Origin: Pseudohalioglobus lutimaris | Lineage (GTDB): Bacteria; Pseudomonadota; Gammaproteobacteria; Pseudomonadales; Halieaceae | Direction of reading: 5' to 3' | Length of the DNA: 64,000 nt | Assembly (NCBI RefSeq): GCF_002866825.1 | Contig: NZ_PKUS01000030.1 | Span: forward strand, 19,252-83,251 | Shown: one piece after another, positions 47,566 to 56,612 of the stretch | How the letters are laid out: each line of letters opens with the position of its first letter | How positions within the stretch are numbered: position 1 is the stretch's first letter | The notes under the pieces: generated by a model | Seen by the model: only the letters and a program-made list of their open reading frames with translations | Databases searched by the model: none | What the model was told of the DNA's origin: nothing | Program-made: the position numbers and the translations under genes

Positions 47566-50151
47566 TCACGCGTCATCTCGCGCGGCCTGGCGACCCGCCC
47601 GGCGGCGGGTGTGAGCCGTTGCCGTCGCGACCAGCGGATCATCCGGCCAGGGATGCTTTGGATAGCGCCCTTTCATCTCCTTCTTGACCTCCTGGTAGCT
47701 GCTGCGCCAGAAGCCGGCCAGGTCCTGGGTGACCTGCAGGGGACGCTGCGCCGGTGACAGCAGGTGCACCTGCAACGGCACTTGACCACCAGCCACCGTG
47801 GGCGTCTGCTCACAACCAAACATTTCCTGGAGTTTGACTGCCAGCACCGGTGGGTCCTGGGCATAATCAACGACGATGTTGGAACCCGAGGGTACGCTGA
47901 GTCGTTCCGGGGCCAAACGCTCAAGTTCCAGTGGCAGCGGCCAGGCCAACTTCGCATGCAAAATTTTCTTGAGGTCCAGTTTGCGAAAGTCATCCAGCCG
48001 ATTTACATCGCCCAGGTAGGGTAGCAGCCAGTCTTCCAGCGAATCCAGCAGGTGGTCGTCGCCCAGGTCCGGCCAGGGGTTGTCTATTTCACCCAGGTTG
48101 ATCCGATGCAGCAATTGCACCCTACTGCGCCACTGGCGGAGAGAGTCCGTCCAGGGCAGCATATCCAGGCCCTTGCGGCGGACAACGCCCAGCAAAGCGA
48201 TGCCACGGGCTTCTTCAGAAATCTCAGTCAGCGGCTCGCTGCCAATCTCGATCATACCCACGAGTCGACGACGCTGTGCGGTAAAACGTTCCAGTCGCAC
48301 ATCCCACTCCACCCTATCCTCTTCGTTCACCAGAGGCGCCAGCGCCTCGCTGAAGCAGGACGGGTTAAGGGCGGCGGCGCTATAGATTCGATCCGCAGAA
48401 CTGCCTGCCTGCCCGCCAATTTCTGCCGTTGCCAGCCACTCCTCACGAGCGAGTTCGTCCCCTGACGGCACACGCGCGGAGCGCCCGTTTGCCAGTTGAT
48501 AGTCTTCACTGCTAGCGGCGCGCCGACGGGCTATGCGATCCGGGTAGGCACTTGCCAGTAACACTCCCATCACGTCATCGCTGTCCAGGCCCATGGCGAA
48601 ACGCTTTGGCTTGTGTACCTCGGAGGCAATGCGCGCATAACGCCGCGCCAGTTGCCAGGTGCGACGAAACCAGCCCTCTGCGCTCGCCGGACACGGCTGC
48701 TCGCCCATCAGCACAGCAATGATCTGGCCCAGGTCGATACCAGTGCCGGCCAGCGGATGACGTTCCGCGAGTACAGCAGCCAGCAGGCACGCCGTTTCCG
48801 TGGCATGAATGTCGCAGGCAACCAGCAGCATGTGCGCGAGGCGGGGATGCAGCGGCATCTGTGCCAAACGAACCCCGTGCGGTGTCAATTGCGGCCTGCC
48901 ATGCTCATTACTGTACATGGCGCCGATCTGCCCGAGGATGTCCAGGGCCTGGTTCCAGGTTGCCGCGGGTGGCGGGTCAAGCCAGGCCAACTCTGCAGGA
49001 TCACTGACGCCCCAGGCGAGCAGTTGCAGGACCATGGGGGCGAGATCTGCATGCAATATCTCCGGGGCAGCCTGGGCACTGAGGCGCCCGTGCTGCTCCT
49101 GCGACCAGAGTCGATAGCAGTGGCCTGGGCCCAGCCGGCCCGCCCTACCCTGGCGCTGCTCAGCGGAAGCGCGCGAGACACGCCGGGTTGTCAACCGGGT
49201 CATACCGGTAGCGGGGTCAAAGAACGCCTCTCGTACCAGACCTGAATCGACCACCGCCGAGATGCCCTCAATGGTCAAACTGGTCTCTGCTACATTGGTA
49301 GAGAGTACAACTTTGCGTTGTCCCGCCGGAGCGGGCGCGATGGCCCGCGACTGCTTTGCCATACTCAGACCACCATACAGTGGCGCCAGCAGCACGCCTT
49401 CATGGTGATCATCATCAAGGGCGCGGGCCAATTCGCGCCCCACGTTATTGATCTCGCGTTGACCGGGCAGGAAGACCAGTACACTGCCCTCCTGTTCGCG
49501 CAGAGCCTTGCGCACCGCCGAGACAACTGCGGGCGCCAACGGATCTTGCAGGCGATGCGTTCTTCCGTAATGCGTTGTAACGGGATACTGCCTGCCTGCT
49601 GATGTGATTAACGGCGCATTGGCCAGCAACCCGGAGACCGCGTCGCCATCCAGGGTCGCCGACATCACCAGTAGTTTCAGCGCCGGCCCTTCCCTGAACA
49701 GTTCGCGACCTTGCAGGCAGAGGGCGAGGCAGAGGTCAGAATCCAGGCTGCGTTCGTGAAACTCATCGAAAATAACCAGACCAACCCCTTCCAGGCCTGG
49801 ATCGGACTGCAGGCGCCGGGTGAGGATACCCTCGGTAATCACTTCGATACGGGTTGCGTCGCTGGTACGGGTATCCAGGCGGATACTGTAGCCCACCGTC
49901 TGGCCGACCTCTTCGCCCAATAACTGCGCCATACGCCCCGCAGCAGCCCGGGCAGCCATTCGCCTGGGTTCCAACATCACGATCTTGCGACCCTGTAACC
50001 AATCCTGGTCCAGCAACGCCAGCGGCACGGCGGTGGTCTTACCGGCTCCCGGAGGCGCCTGCAGCACGGCCTCGTCAGCGATCTGCAGGCTGTCCTGTAA
50101 TTCTGTGAGAATGTCGCTGACCGGCAGGTCCTGGAACGTTTTTTCGTACAT
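47566..50151 (-). CDS. hrpB: ATP-dependent helicase HrpB
   Basis: An 861-residue DEAH-type RNA helicase. Motif I is APPGAGKTTAVPLAL (about 36-50), motif II is DEFH in VIFDEFHERSLDSDL, and motif III is SAT in LLVMSATLDG. The second RecA domain has QRQGRAGRLGPGHCYRLW. The helicase-associated domain and the HrpB-specific C-terminal domain (about 700-840; QEVKKEMKGRYPKHPWPDDP) complete the protein. The family is common in gammaproteobacteria; its physiological role is poorly defined. It is monocistronic, convergent with the RND permease across an 18-base gap. Confidence 0.96.
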   Translation of the reverse strand: MYEKTFQDLPVSDILTELQDSLQIADEAVLQAPPGAGKTTAVPLALLDQDWLQGRKIVMLEPRRMAARAAAGRMAQLLGEEVGQTVGYSIRLDTRTSDATRIEVITEGILTRRLQSDPGLEGVGLVIFDEFHERSLDSDLCLALCLQGRELFREGPALKLLVMSATLDGDAVSGLLANAPLITSAGRQYPVTTHYGRTHRLQDPLAPAVVSAVRKALREQEGSVLVFLPGQREINNVGRELARALDDDHHEGVLLAPLYGGLSMAKQSRAIAPAPAGQRKVVLSTNVAETSLTIEGISAVVDSGLVREAFFDPATGMTRLTTRRVSRASAEQRQGRAGRLGPGHCYRLWSQEQHGRLSAQAAPEILHADLAPMVLQLLAWGVSDPAELAWLDPPPAATWNQALDILGQIGAMYSNEHGRPQLTPHGVRLAQMPLHPRLAHMLLVACDIHATETACLLAAVLAERHPLAGTGIDLGQIIAVLMGEQPCPASAEGWFRRTWQLARRYARIASEVHKPKRFAMGLDSDDVMGVLLASAYPDRIARRRAASSEDYQLANGRSARVPSGDELAREEWLATAEIGGQAGSSADRIYSAAALNPSCFSEALAPLVNEEDRVEWDVRLERFTAQRRRLVGMIEIGSEPLTEISEEARGIALLGVVRRKGLDMLPWTDSLRQWRSRVQLLHRINLGEIDNPWPDLGDDHLLDSLEDWLLPYLGDVNRLDDFRKLDLKKILHAKLAWPLPLELERLAPERLSVPSGSNIVVDYAQDPPVLAVKLQEMFGCEQTPTVAGGQVPLQVHLLSPAQRPLQVTQDLAGFWRSSYQEVKKEMKGRYPKHPWPDDPLVATATAHTRRRAGRQAARDDA

Positions 50152-50364
50152 CGGCAGATATTAACTTAGGGCGCGTGTGCAGGCCATGAAAACTAGTGCT
50201 ACCTGCGTCCCGCAGCGCCGTGGCTGCTCAAGAAATGACCGCTATCCTTGCGCGCAGCAATTATGCGTCACCAATACACCGGTACCGGCCACGGGCAGGC
50301 TGCTGCGCGGTACCGGGCGCATCGCCCGGCGCAGCACCAGCCTACCGATGGCGCCCCTGTATCT
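50152..50364. other. Intergenic region with GC-rich hairpin
   Basis: The 213-base gap between the DHOD-like gene and hrpB, both minus strand. It holds a bulged hairpin: CCGGGCG (50313-50319) and CGCCCGG (50323-50329) around CAT, extended after a five-base bulge by GCTGCG (50302-50307) and CGCAGC (50330-50335). It lies 30 bases after the DHOD-like stop and has no T-run. Otherwise nothing recognizable. Confidence 0.45.
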
Positions 50365-51378
50365 TTACCAGCGCACGCCGGCGGGGGGTTGGTAGCTGTC
50401 CAGCACATTGACGTAATTGGCGCGTAGAAATGCGGCTGAATCCGTGGCATTACGCTGACTGACACTTCCCTTCATCTGCTCTATCGAGGTGTATTCACGT
50501 TCATCAAGCCACTCTTCCAGGGACTTGAGCACCATCGCCAGGTGACCCGGGCCACTGCGCAGCAAGGCGCTGCACATATGCGTGACATCGGCGCCGGCAA
50601 GCAGCGACTTTAGTACATCGTGCAAGTCGTGCACGCCACCGGTAATGCCGAGTGAGCAGTCAGTGCGCCCGAAGAGTATAGCCAGCCAACGGATTCGCAT
50701 CAGTGACTCCTCCGACGTGGACAGCTCCAGTTTGGGTACGACCTCCAGCGTATCCAGCTCTATGTCGGGCTGATAGAAACGATTGAATACCACCAGTCCA
50801 TCCGCCCCTGCCTGCTCCAGCCGTTTTACAAAGTTAACTGGCGAGGAGAACTGAGCAGAGAGCTTCATGGTGATGGGGATGCTCACCTCGGCACGGACCG
50901 CCTGCAGCACATCGACGTAACGATTTTCTACCTGACAGCAATCCTCGTCAGGTCCGGCAGGAATATAGTAGACATTTAGTTCCAGTGCATCTGCCCCGGC
51001 CTGCTGCAGCGCCTGGGCGTAGCTAACCCAACCCCCGGTGGTGGTGCCATTGAGACTGGCGATCACCGGGACCTCCAGCGCACTCTTCAGTGCCTGCAGG
51101 TGCTCAAGGTATTGTTCCTCATAGCTGGTGTAATTATCGGGCACGGGATGAAAGCTCTCCGCTTCACCGTGGCCCAGCGATTGGTGGTGAAAGAAACGGG
51201 CCAGGCGCGCATCCTCTTCCTCTATTTTTTCCTCGAACAGGGAGTGCATGACCAGTGCGGAGGCACCGGCGTCCTCCAGCCGTCGGGCAGAGTCGAGGTG
51301 CTTACTCAGTGGAGAAGAGGAAGGTACCAGCGGGTTTTTCAGCTTCAGCCCCAGGTAATTCGTGCTCAGATCTGCCAT
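50365..51378 (-). CDS. Dihydroorotate dehydrogenase-like flavoprotein
   Basis: A 337-residue TIM-barrel flavoprotein of the dihydroorotate/dihydropyrimidine dehydrogenase class. The start DLSTNYLGLKLKNPLVPSSS and a phosphate-binding region near ITGGVHDLHDVLKSLLAGAD are typical of FMN-binding members. SLNGTTTGGWVSYAQALQQAGADALELNVY is the barrel strand with asparagine. It is one base after nifJ on the same strand. In many bacteria this DHOD-like protein travels with pyruvate:ferredoxin oxidoreductase; the link suggests electron transfer with the ferredoxin made by NifJ rather than pyrimidine synthesis. The substrate is unknown. No electron-transfer subunit (PyrK) is encoded next to it. Confidence 0.88.
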   Translation of the reverse strand: MADLSTNYLGLKLKNPLVPSSSPLSKHLDSARRLEDAGASALVMHSLFEEKIEEEDARLARFFHHQSLGHGEAESFHPVPDNYTSYEEQYLEHLQALKSALEVPVIASLNGTTTGGWVSYAQALQQAGADALELNVYYIPAGPDEDCCQVENRYVDVLQAVRAEVSIPITMKLSAQFSSPVNFVKRLEQAGADGLVVFNRFYQPDIELDTLEVVPKLELSTSEESLMRIRWLAILFGRTDCSLGITGGVHDLHDVLKSLLAGADVTHMCSALLRSGPGHLAMVLKSLEEWLDEREYTSIEQMKGSVSQRNATDSAAFLRANYVNVLDSYQPPAGVRW

Positions 51379-51379
51379 C

Positions 51380-54300
51380 TTATTGCCCTCCCTCTGTTAC
51401 CGGGGCCACTCCCGGTTTCTGCTTGCCCGCCTTGGCCTGGGCCAGCTCTTCACCGTCAGTCCAGTCCAGCTCCGAAAGCTGTTTATAGTAGTGATAGCGA
51501 TTGTTGACGAACTGCTGCTCTTCTTCCACCAGCGTCTCGGCCACCTCGGGATGAGTGTGCCAGAGCATGCTGAAGCGGGTCTCGGTCTGCACGTAATCGC
51601 GGTAGGGAATGCTGGGCGCCCGCGAATCGATCTTCATCGGTGGCTTGCCCTGTGCAATGTTCGCCGGGTTAAAGCGGAACAGCGGCCAGTGCCCGCTCTT
51701 CACGGCCATATCCTGCTGCTGATGGTTGCGCGACATATCCACCCCGTGGGCGATACAGGGCGACAGCGCCAGGATCAGGCTCGGCCCCGGGTGTGCCTCA
51801 GCTTCAAGAAACGCATTCAGCGTCTGGGTATCCTTGCCACCGTAAGCAATCTTTGCCACATAAACGTTTTCGTATTCCATCGCCAGCAGGGCCAGGTCTT
51901 TCTTGGGCGTGGTCTTGCCGGCGGAAGAGAACTTGGCGACTGCACCGCGCGGCGTCGCCTTGGATGTCTGGCCACCCGTATTGGAGTACACCTCGGTATC
52001 CAGCACCAGCAGGTTCACGTCTTCCCCGGATGCCAGCACATGGTCGAGGCCTCCATAGCCAATATCGTAGGCCCAGCCATCGCCGCCAACTATCCACACA
52101 CTCTTGCGACACAGGTTCTCGCTCAGGGTCAGCAGCTGTCGGGCCAGTGGCGAGTCGATACCCCGCAGCGCGACGTCAAGCTGGGCAACGCGTTGCCGCT
52201 GCTCGTAGATACCGGCCTCGCTGGACTCATCGGCTTCGAGAATGGCCCGCACCAATTCCTCATCCAACTGCCCGTGCAGGGCCTGCAGTGATTCGCGCGC
52301 CATGTCCCGTTGTTTGTCCACGGCCAGCCGCATACCCAGGCCAAACTCGGCGTTGTCTTCAAACAGCGAGTTATTCCATGCGGGGCCACGGCCGTCGGGC
52401 GACGTGGTGTAGGGCGTGGTCGGGAGGTTGCCACCGTAGATGGAGGAACACCCTGTGGCATTAGCCACGAGCATGCGGTCACCAAACAGCTGGGTCGCCA
52501 GCTTCACGTAGGGCGTCTCGCCACAACCTACGCACGCGCCGGAGAACTCAAACAGCGGCTGCATAATCATCGAGCCGGCAATCGTGTTGTTCTTTATCGC
52601 CCCGCGATCATACTCGGGCAGGGTCTCAAAAAACTGCCAGTTGTCCCGCTCCGACGCACGCAATGCCGGTTGCGGCGCCATATTCAGTGCCTTGCGGCTG
52701 ACATTGGACTTGTCACGGATCGGGCAGATATCCACACACAGCGTACAGCCGGTGCAGTCCTCTGGCGCCACCTGGTAACTGATGTGATATCCCTCGGGGA
52801 AACCCTTTGCCTTAACCGGTGCAGACTTGAAGCTGGCAGGCGCATTCTCCAGCGCAGATTCATGGAAAACCTTGGAGCGGATCGCACTGTGTGGACAGAC
52901 AAAAGGACACTTGCCGCACTGGGTGCAGATGTCCGTCTCCCAGACGGGAATCTCCAGGGCAAGGTTGCGTTTCTCATAAGCGGCCGTTCCCAACGGAAAG
53001 CTGCCGTCTTCAGGCATGTGACTGACCGGGATCATATCACCGCGCCCGGCAATAATTTCTGCAGTGACCCGGCGCACAAACGCCGGCGCATCATCGAGCA
53101 GAGAGGCCTCCTCCTCGACTGCGGCACCCACTGCCCCCAGCGGAATCTCGTGCAGGCACGCTAACGTTTCGTCGATAGCCTTGAAGTTAAGCTCGATAAT
53201 CCTGCGGCCTTTACGCCCGTAAGTTTTCTCCACAGCCTGCTTGATCGATGCGATGGCATCATCCCGGGGCAGTATGCCGGAGATAGCAAAGAAACAGGTC
53301 TGCATGATGGTGTTTATGCGTTTCCCCATACCACTGCGGTTGGCCACGTCATAGGCGTCTATGCTGTAGACTTTGATTCCTTTGTCGATAATCTGCTGCT
53401 GCATTGTTGCAGGCAGGCCGCCCCAGACCATATCCGCTGCAAGCGGTGAATTGAGCAGGAAAACCGCTCCGGGACTTGCGTAGGAGAGAACGTCGTACTT
53501 GTCGAGGAAGTTAGGCTGGTGACAGGCAACAAAGCGCGCATCTCCCTCGCCGATCAGGTAACTGGAACGAATACGATCCGGACCGAAGCGTAGGTGGGAA
53601 ATGGTAACCGCGCCTGACTTTTTCGAGTCATAGACGAAGTAGCCCTGGGCGAACAGGTCAGTGCTCTCGCCGATGATCTTGATACTGTTCTTGTTGGCGC
53701 TAACGGTACCGTCGCTACCGAGACCATAAAAAACAGCCTGAAAGGTTTCATCGTTGGCACGGGTGCGGAACGACGCGTCCCAGTCAAGGCTGGTGTGACT
53801 GAGGTCATCGTGAATGCCTATGGTGAATTGATTGCGTGGCTTCGGCTCGCCTATCTGGTCGAATACCGCCTTGATCATCCCCGGGGTAAACTCCTTGGAC
53901 GACAGGCCGTATCGACCGCCAACCACAACCGGCATCTGCGCAAAGCGCCCCTCCCCGCTCAGTACGTCCTGGGCGATGGCAGTCACTACATCCTTATACA
54001 ACGGCTCGCCATCGGCTCCGGGCTCCTTGGTGCGGTCCAGCACAGCGATGCGACGCGTGGTTGCAGGCAGCGCCTGCAACAGTGCCGCCGCATCAAAAGG
54101 CCGGTAAAGCCTGACTTTCAGCACGCCCAGCTTTTCGCCCTTCTCCACCAGGCAATCAACAGTTTCGTGGACAGCCTCCGCACCGGAGCCCATTAGAATA
54201 ATGACGCGTTCAGCATCCTCCGCGCCCTCGTACTGGAAAAGGCGGTATTGGCGCCCGGTAAGCTCAGCAAACCGGTCCATCGCAGCCTGCACTATTCCCG

Positions 54301-55021
54301 GTAATGCCGAGTAATAGGGATTGACCGTTTCCCGGGCCTGGAAATACACGTCCGGGTTCTGCGAACTGCCGCGCAATACCGGGTGAGCCGGCGACATGGC
54401 CCGGCCACGGTGCGCGTGCACAGCCTCGTCGTCCACCATACTGCGCACGATTTCTGCAGGCACCTGCTCTAGTTTGGCTACTTCGTGGGAGGTGCGGAAG
54501 CCGTCGAAGAAATGTAGAAATGGCACGCGGCTTTGCAGGGTTGCCGACTGGGCGATAAGCGCCATGTCCATCACCTCCTGCGGGCAGTTGGATGAGAGCA
54601 TGGCGAAGCCGGTCTGGCGGGTAGACATAACATCGGAGTGGTCGCCAAAAATAGACAGGCCCTGACAGGCAATAGACCGAGCGGCGATATGAAACACCGT
54701 GGGTGTCAGTTCCCCGGCAATCTTGTACATATTCGGGATCATCAGCAGCAGGCCCTGGGAGGCGGTGAAGGTGGTGGCCAGGGCACCTGCCTGCAAGGCA
54801 CCATGGATCGCCCCGGCCGCCCCACCCTCACTCTGCATTTCGACAACTCGCGGTATGCTGCCCCAGAGATTGGTCTGCCCGTTGGCAGACCATTCATCGG
54901 CGAATTCGCCCATATTGGAAGAAGGCGTGATCGGGTATATGGCAATCACTTCATTGGTTAAGTGGGCAATGCTTGCGGCGGCCTGATTACCGTCGATGGT
55001 GACTGTCCTGGCTTGCGACAT
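51380..55021 (-). CDS. nifJ: Pyruvate:ferredoxin (flavodoxin) oxidoreductase
   Basis: A 1213-residue single-chain PFOR that converts pyruvate and CoA to acetyl-CoA, CO2 and reduced ferredoxin or flavodoxin. The alpha-like domain begins with the pocket motif YPITPSSNMGEFADEW (about 29-44). A gamma-like domain follows (about 420-620). The ferredoxin-type domain carries CTQCGKCPFVCP (about 695-706) and CTGCTLCVDICP (about 752-763). The C-terminal TPP domain has a cysteine in CVGCGETPY, then ATGCSSIYGGNLPTTPYT, and GGDGWAYDIGYGG near 977. ATG 55021 has AGGGG upstream. It is transcribed with the DHOD-like gene from a promoter carrying an FNR/ANR box. Confidence 0.97.
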   Translation of the reverse strand: MSQARTVTIDGNQAAASIAHLTNEVIAIYPITPSSNMGEFADEWSANGQTNLWGSIPRVVEMQSEGGAAGAIHGALQAGALATTFTASQGLLLMIPNMYKIAGELTPTVFHIAARSIACQGLSIFGDHSDVMSTRQTGFAMLSSNCPQEVMDMALIAQSATLQSRVPFLHFFDGFRTSHEVAKLEQVPAEIVRSMVDDEAVHAHRGRAMSPAHPVLRGSSQNPDVYFQARETVNPYYSALPGIVQAAMDRFAELTGRQYRLFQYEGAEDAERVIILMGSGAEAVHETVDCLVEKGEKLGVLKVRLYRPFDAAALLQALPATTRRIAVLDRTKEPGADGEPLYKDVVTAIAQDVLSGEGRFAQMPVVVGGRYGLSSKEFTPGMIKAVFDQIGEPKPRNQFTIGIHDDLSHTSLDWDASFRTRANDETFQAVFYGLGSDGTVSANKNSIKIIGESTDLFAQGYFVYDSKKSGAVTISHLRFGPDRIRSSYLIGEGDARFVACHQPNFLDKYDVLSYASPGAVFLLNSPLAADMVWGGLPATMQQQIIDKGIKVYSIDAYDVANRSGMGKRINTIMQTCFFAISGILPRDDAIASIKQAVEKTYGRKGRRIIELNFKAIDETLACLHEIPLGAVGAAVEEEASLLDDAPAFVRRVTAEIIAGRGDMIPVSHMPEDGSFPLGTAAYEKRNLALEIPVWETDICTQCGKCPFVCPHSAIRSKVFHESALENAPASFKSAPVKAKGFPEGYHISYQVAPEDCTGCTLCVDICPIRDKSNVSRKALNMAPQPALRASERDNWQFFETLPEYDRGAIKNNTIAGSMIMQPLFEFSGACVGCGETPYVKLATQLFGDRMLVANATGCSSIYGGNLPTTPYTTSPDGRGPAWNNSLFEDNAEFGLGMRLAVDKQRDMARESLQALHGQLDEELVRAILEADESSEAGIYEQRQRVAQLDVALRGIDSPLARQLLTLSENLCRKSVWIVGGDGWAYDIGYGGLDHVLASGEDVNLLVLDTEVYSNTGGQTSKATPRGAVAKFSSAGKTTPKKDLALLAMEYENVYVAKIAYGGKDTQTLNAFLEAEAHPGPSLILALSPCIAHGVDMSRNHQQQDMAVKSGHWPLFRFNPANIAQGKPPMKIDSRAPSIPYRDYVQTETRFSMLWHTHPEVAETLVEEEQQFVNNRYHYYKQLSELDWTDGEELAQAKAGKQKPGVAPVTEGGQ

Positions 55022-55061
55022 AATGAACCCCTGATCCCGTGGCGACCAATAACAGTGCTAC

Positions 55062-55103
55062 AGAATAGACGGCTTTGAGGATTGGTTAATTGATCCGTAT
55101 CAG
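55062..55103 (-). promoter_or_regulatory. FNR/ANR-type box and -10 for nifJ
   Basis: The minus strand reads CTGAT-ACGG-ATCAA (55103-55090), 9 of 10 to the consensus TTGAT-N4-ATCAA. TATTCT lies at 55067-55062. If transcription starts at 55055, the box is centred at -41.5 and the -10 spans -12 to -7, the exact geometry of a class II FNR-activated promoter. The box overlaps the stop codon of the DUF1330 gene upstream. A Dnr-type or CRP-like regulator of the same family could also bind. Confidence 0.75.
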
Positions 55104-55417
55104 TCTTGCAGGAGCGGAGTGTCCTCGATGCCGCGCACAGCGATCATTACGGCGCGACTGCAGTTTTTGCGCTGTTTTTCCAGTGCCCGATAGGCGTCAC
55201 TGGCATAGAAATCGGTGAGCGTATCCATGGAGGGGAAAGCGATGAGCAATAAACACTGCGGGGTAACGGGCCCTTCCAGCACCTCAATCTGGCCACCGCG
55301 CACAAGGTAGTGCGCCCCCACCGCTTCGAGTAGCGGACGCAGCGCCTTCTGATACTGCAGGTAGTCCGCTATATCGAATATGTCGACATCGATAATGGCG
55401 TAGGCCGTCATTCCCAA
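55100..55417 (-). CDS. DUF1330 domain protein
   Basis: A 105-residue cytoplasmic protein with the small ferredoxin-like fold of the DUF1330 (dimeric alpha-beta barrel) family. The N-terminus MTAYAIIDVDIFDIADYLQY and the C-terminal segment DFYASDAYRALEKQRKNCSRAVMIAV are typical. Function is unknown. It precedes nifJ by 78 bases on the same strand, but nifJ has its own FNR-type promoter that overlaps this stop codon, so the two may be expressed independently. No ribosome site is clear at 55417; ATG 55411 (second methionine) is an alternative. Confidence 0.85.
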   Translation of the reverse strand: MGMTAYAIIDVDIFDIADYLQYQKALRPLLEAVGAHYLVRGGQIEVLEGPVTPQCLLLIAFPSMDTLTDFYASDAYRALEKQRKNCSRAVMIAVRGIEDTPLLQD

Positions 55418-55519
55418 TCCCAGGCGACTGATAGGTTCTCCCAGTAGGTCACGTTACGCCTGCTAGCGGAAATTTAGTTGTCCTGTGTCAATTTTTCCCC
55501 ATTTGAAGAATCTCAGGCT

Positions 55520-56497
55520 TTAGATGGCGGGTGAATCGGTGTTCAGCAAACGATAGGAAAAGCGAGTTTCCAGATCCACTTTCCAGGGCACTCCAGCGAC
55601 CTCTACGTAAGGGTATACCAAATAGTTAAGCGGCTGTGACTCGCTGGCGGGGCTCAGCACCAGGTCCCTGCCCGTACTTAAATGCACCCTGTCGGCGGGC
55701 TGGCTGCCGTAGTAGCGCTCCCTGTCCTGCGGGTGTTTCGCGGCTTCGGATGCATCCACGGGTAGCCAACCGGTGCCGGGCACATACATTTGAACCCAAC
55801 AGTGATATCCCGACACGGCTCCTTGGAGACGATCAGTGGGCACGGGAAAGCCCATCTCGAATCTGGCGGGAATGCCTTCAGATCGCGCCAGCGCGATGAA
55901 CAAGGCATGAAAATCCGTACAGTTGCCATAGCGCTCACTGCAGGCCCAGAACGTATCCCCGTTGCCCCAACCGGTACCCACTTTTTTGTACTCCACGTTA
56001 TCCACCACCCAGTCATAGATAGCTCTCGCGGTGGCCTGCGGCGACTCATCAGCGCGCAGCGCATGCACTTCGGCGCGAATGGGGTCCAGCATCTCATGAC
56101 CGACAGGGACCAGATTGTTGGACTGCAGATAGCGTTCCCGATCTGTTTCGTCAAGCACCCCCTCCTGAGCCAACACCCTGGAACGCGTCACCGTCCAGGT
56201 GAGATCCACGCTGATGGGGCCGTTCACATTGGCCGGACGATGCACACGGTAGTAGCGATTCCCGTAAACCGGCTCCACGCCAATCTCTCCCGGTATGGAA
56301 GATTCGATTCGGGTATCGAGAATTTGCTGATGCGCATCTTCCACCGGCAATGGCACATACAGGTCAACCGCGCCATGATTGGGAAACTCGCCTGCCAGCA
56401 CGCTGTAGGTGAACTCAAAACGGTGTTCAGCCGGCTCCACCGCGGCCGTGGGGGTTGCCATGAGCAGAGACAGAATAATCAAACCGATGTGAAGCAC
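55520..56497 (-). CDS. Secreted transglutaminase-like protein
   Basis: About 325 residues. After a signal peptide (LHIGLIILSLLMATPTAAVE), an N-terminal beta domain (about 25-135) precedes a transglutaminase-like core. The catalytic cysteine is in YGNCTDFHALFIALARSEG, the histidine in SGYHCWVQMYVP and the aspartate in GWLPVDASEA. The triad is complete, so it may act as a cysteine peptidase or cross-linking enzyme in the periplasm. GTG 56497 begins the signal peptide and has AGGGAGT upstream; the frame opens earlier but without a ribosome site. It is divergent from the acyltransferase gene. Confidence 0.85.
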   Translation of the reverse strand: MLHIGLIILSLLMATPTAAVEPAEHRFEFTYSVLAGEFPNHGAVDLYVPLPVEDAHQQILDTRIESSIPGEIGVEPVYGNRYYRVHRPANVNGPISVDLTWTVTRSRVLAQEGVLDETDRERYLQSNNLVPVGHEMLDPIRAEVHALRADESPQATARAIYDWVVDNVEYKKVGTGWGNGDTFWACSERYGNCTDFHALFIALARSEGIPARFEMGFPVPTDRLQGAVSGYHCWVQMYVPGTGWLPVDASEAAKHPQDRERYYGSQPADRVHLSTGRDLVLSPASESQPLNYLVYPYVEVAGVPWKVDLETRFSYRLLNTDSPAI

Positions 56498-56612
56498 GTT
56501 TGGACTCCCTGGATAAAAAGCGACGATTCTAAAGTAATTATCAAACGGCGCGTAGCCCCGCAGCGACAAGCAGCTATAATGCGTGCTTTACACTGTAGCC
56601 CCAGAGACAAAC

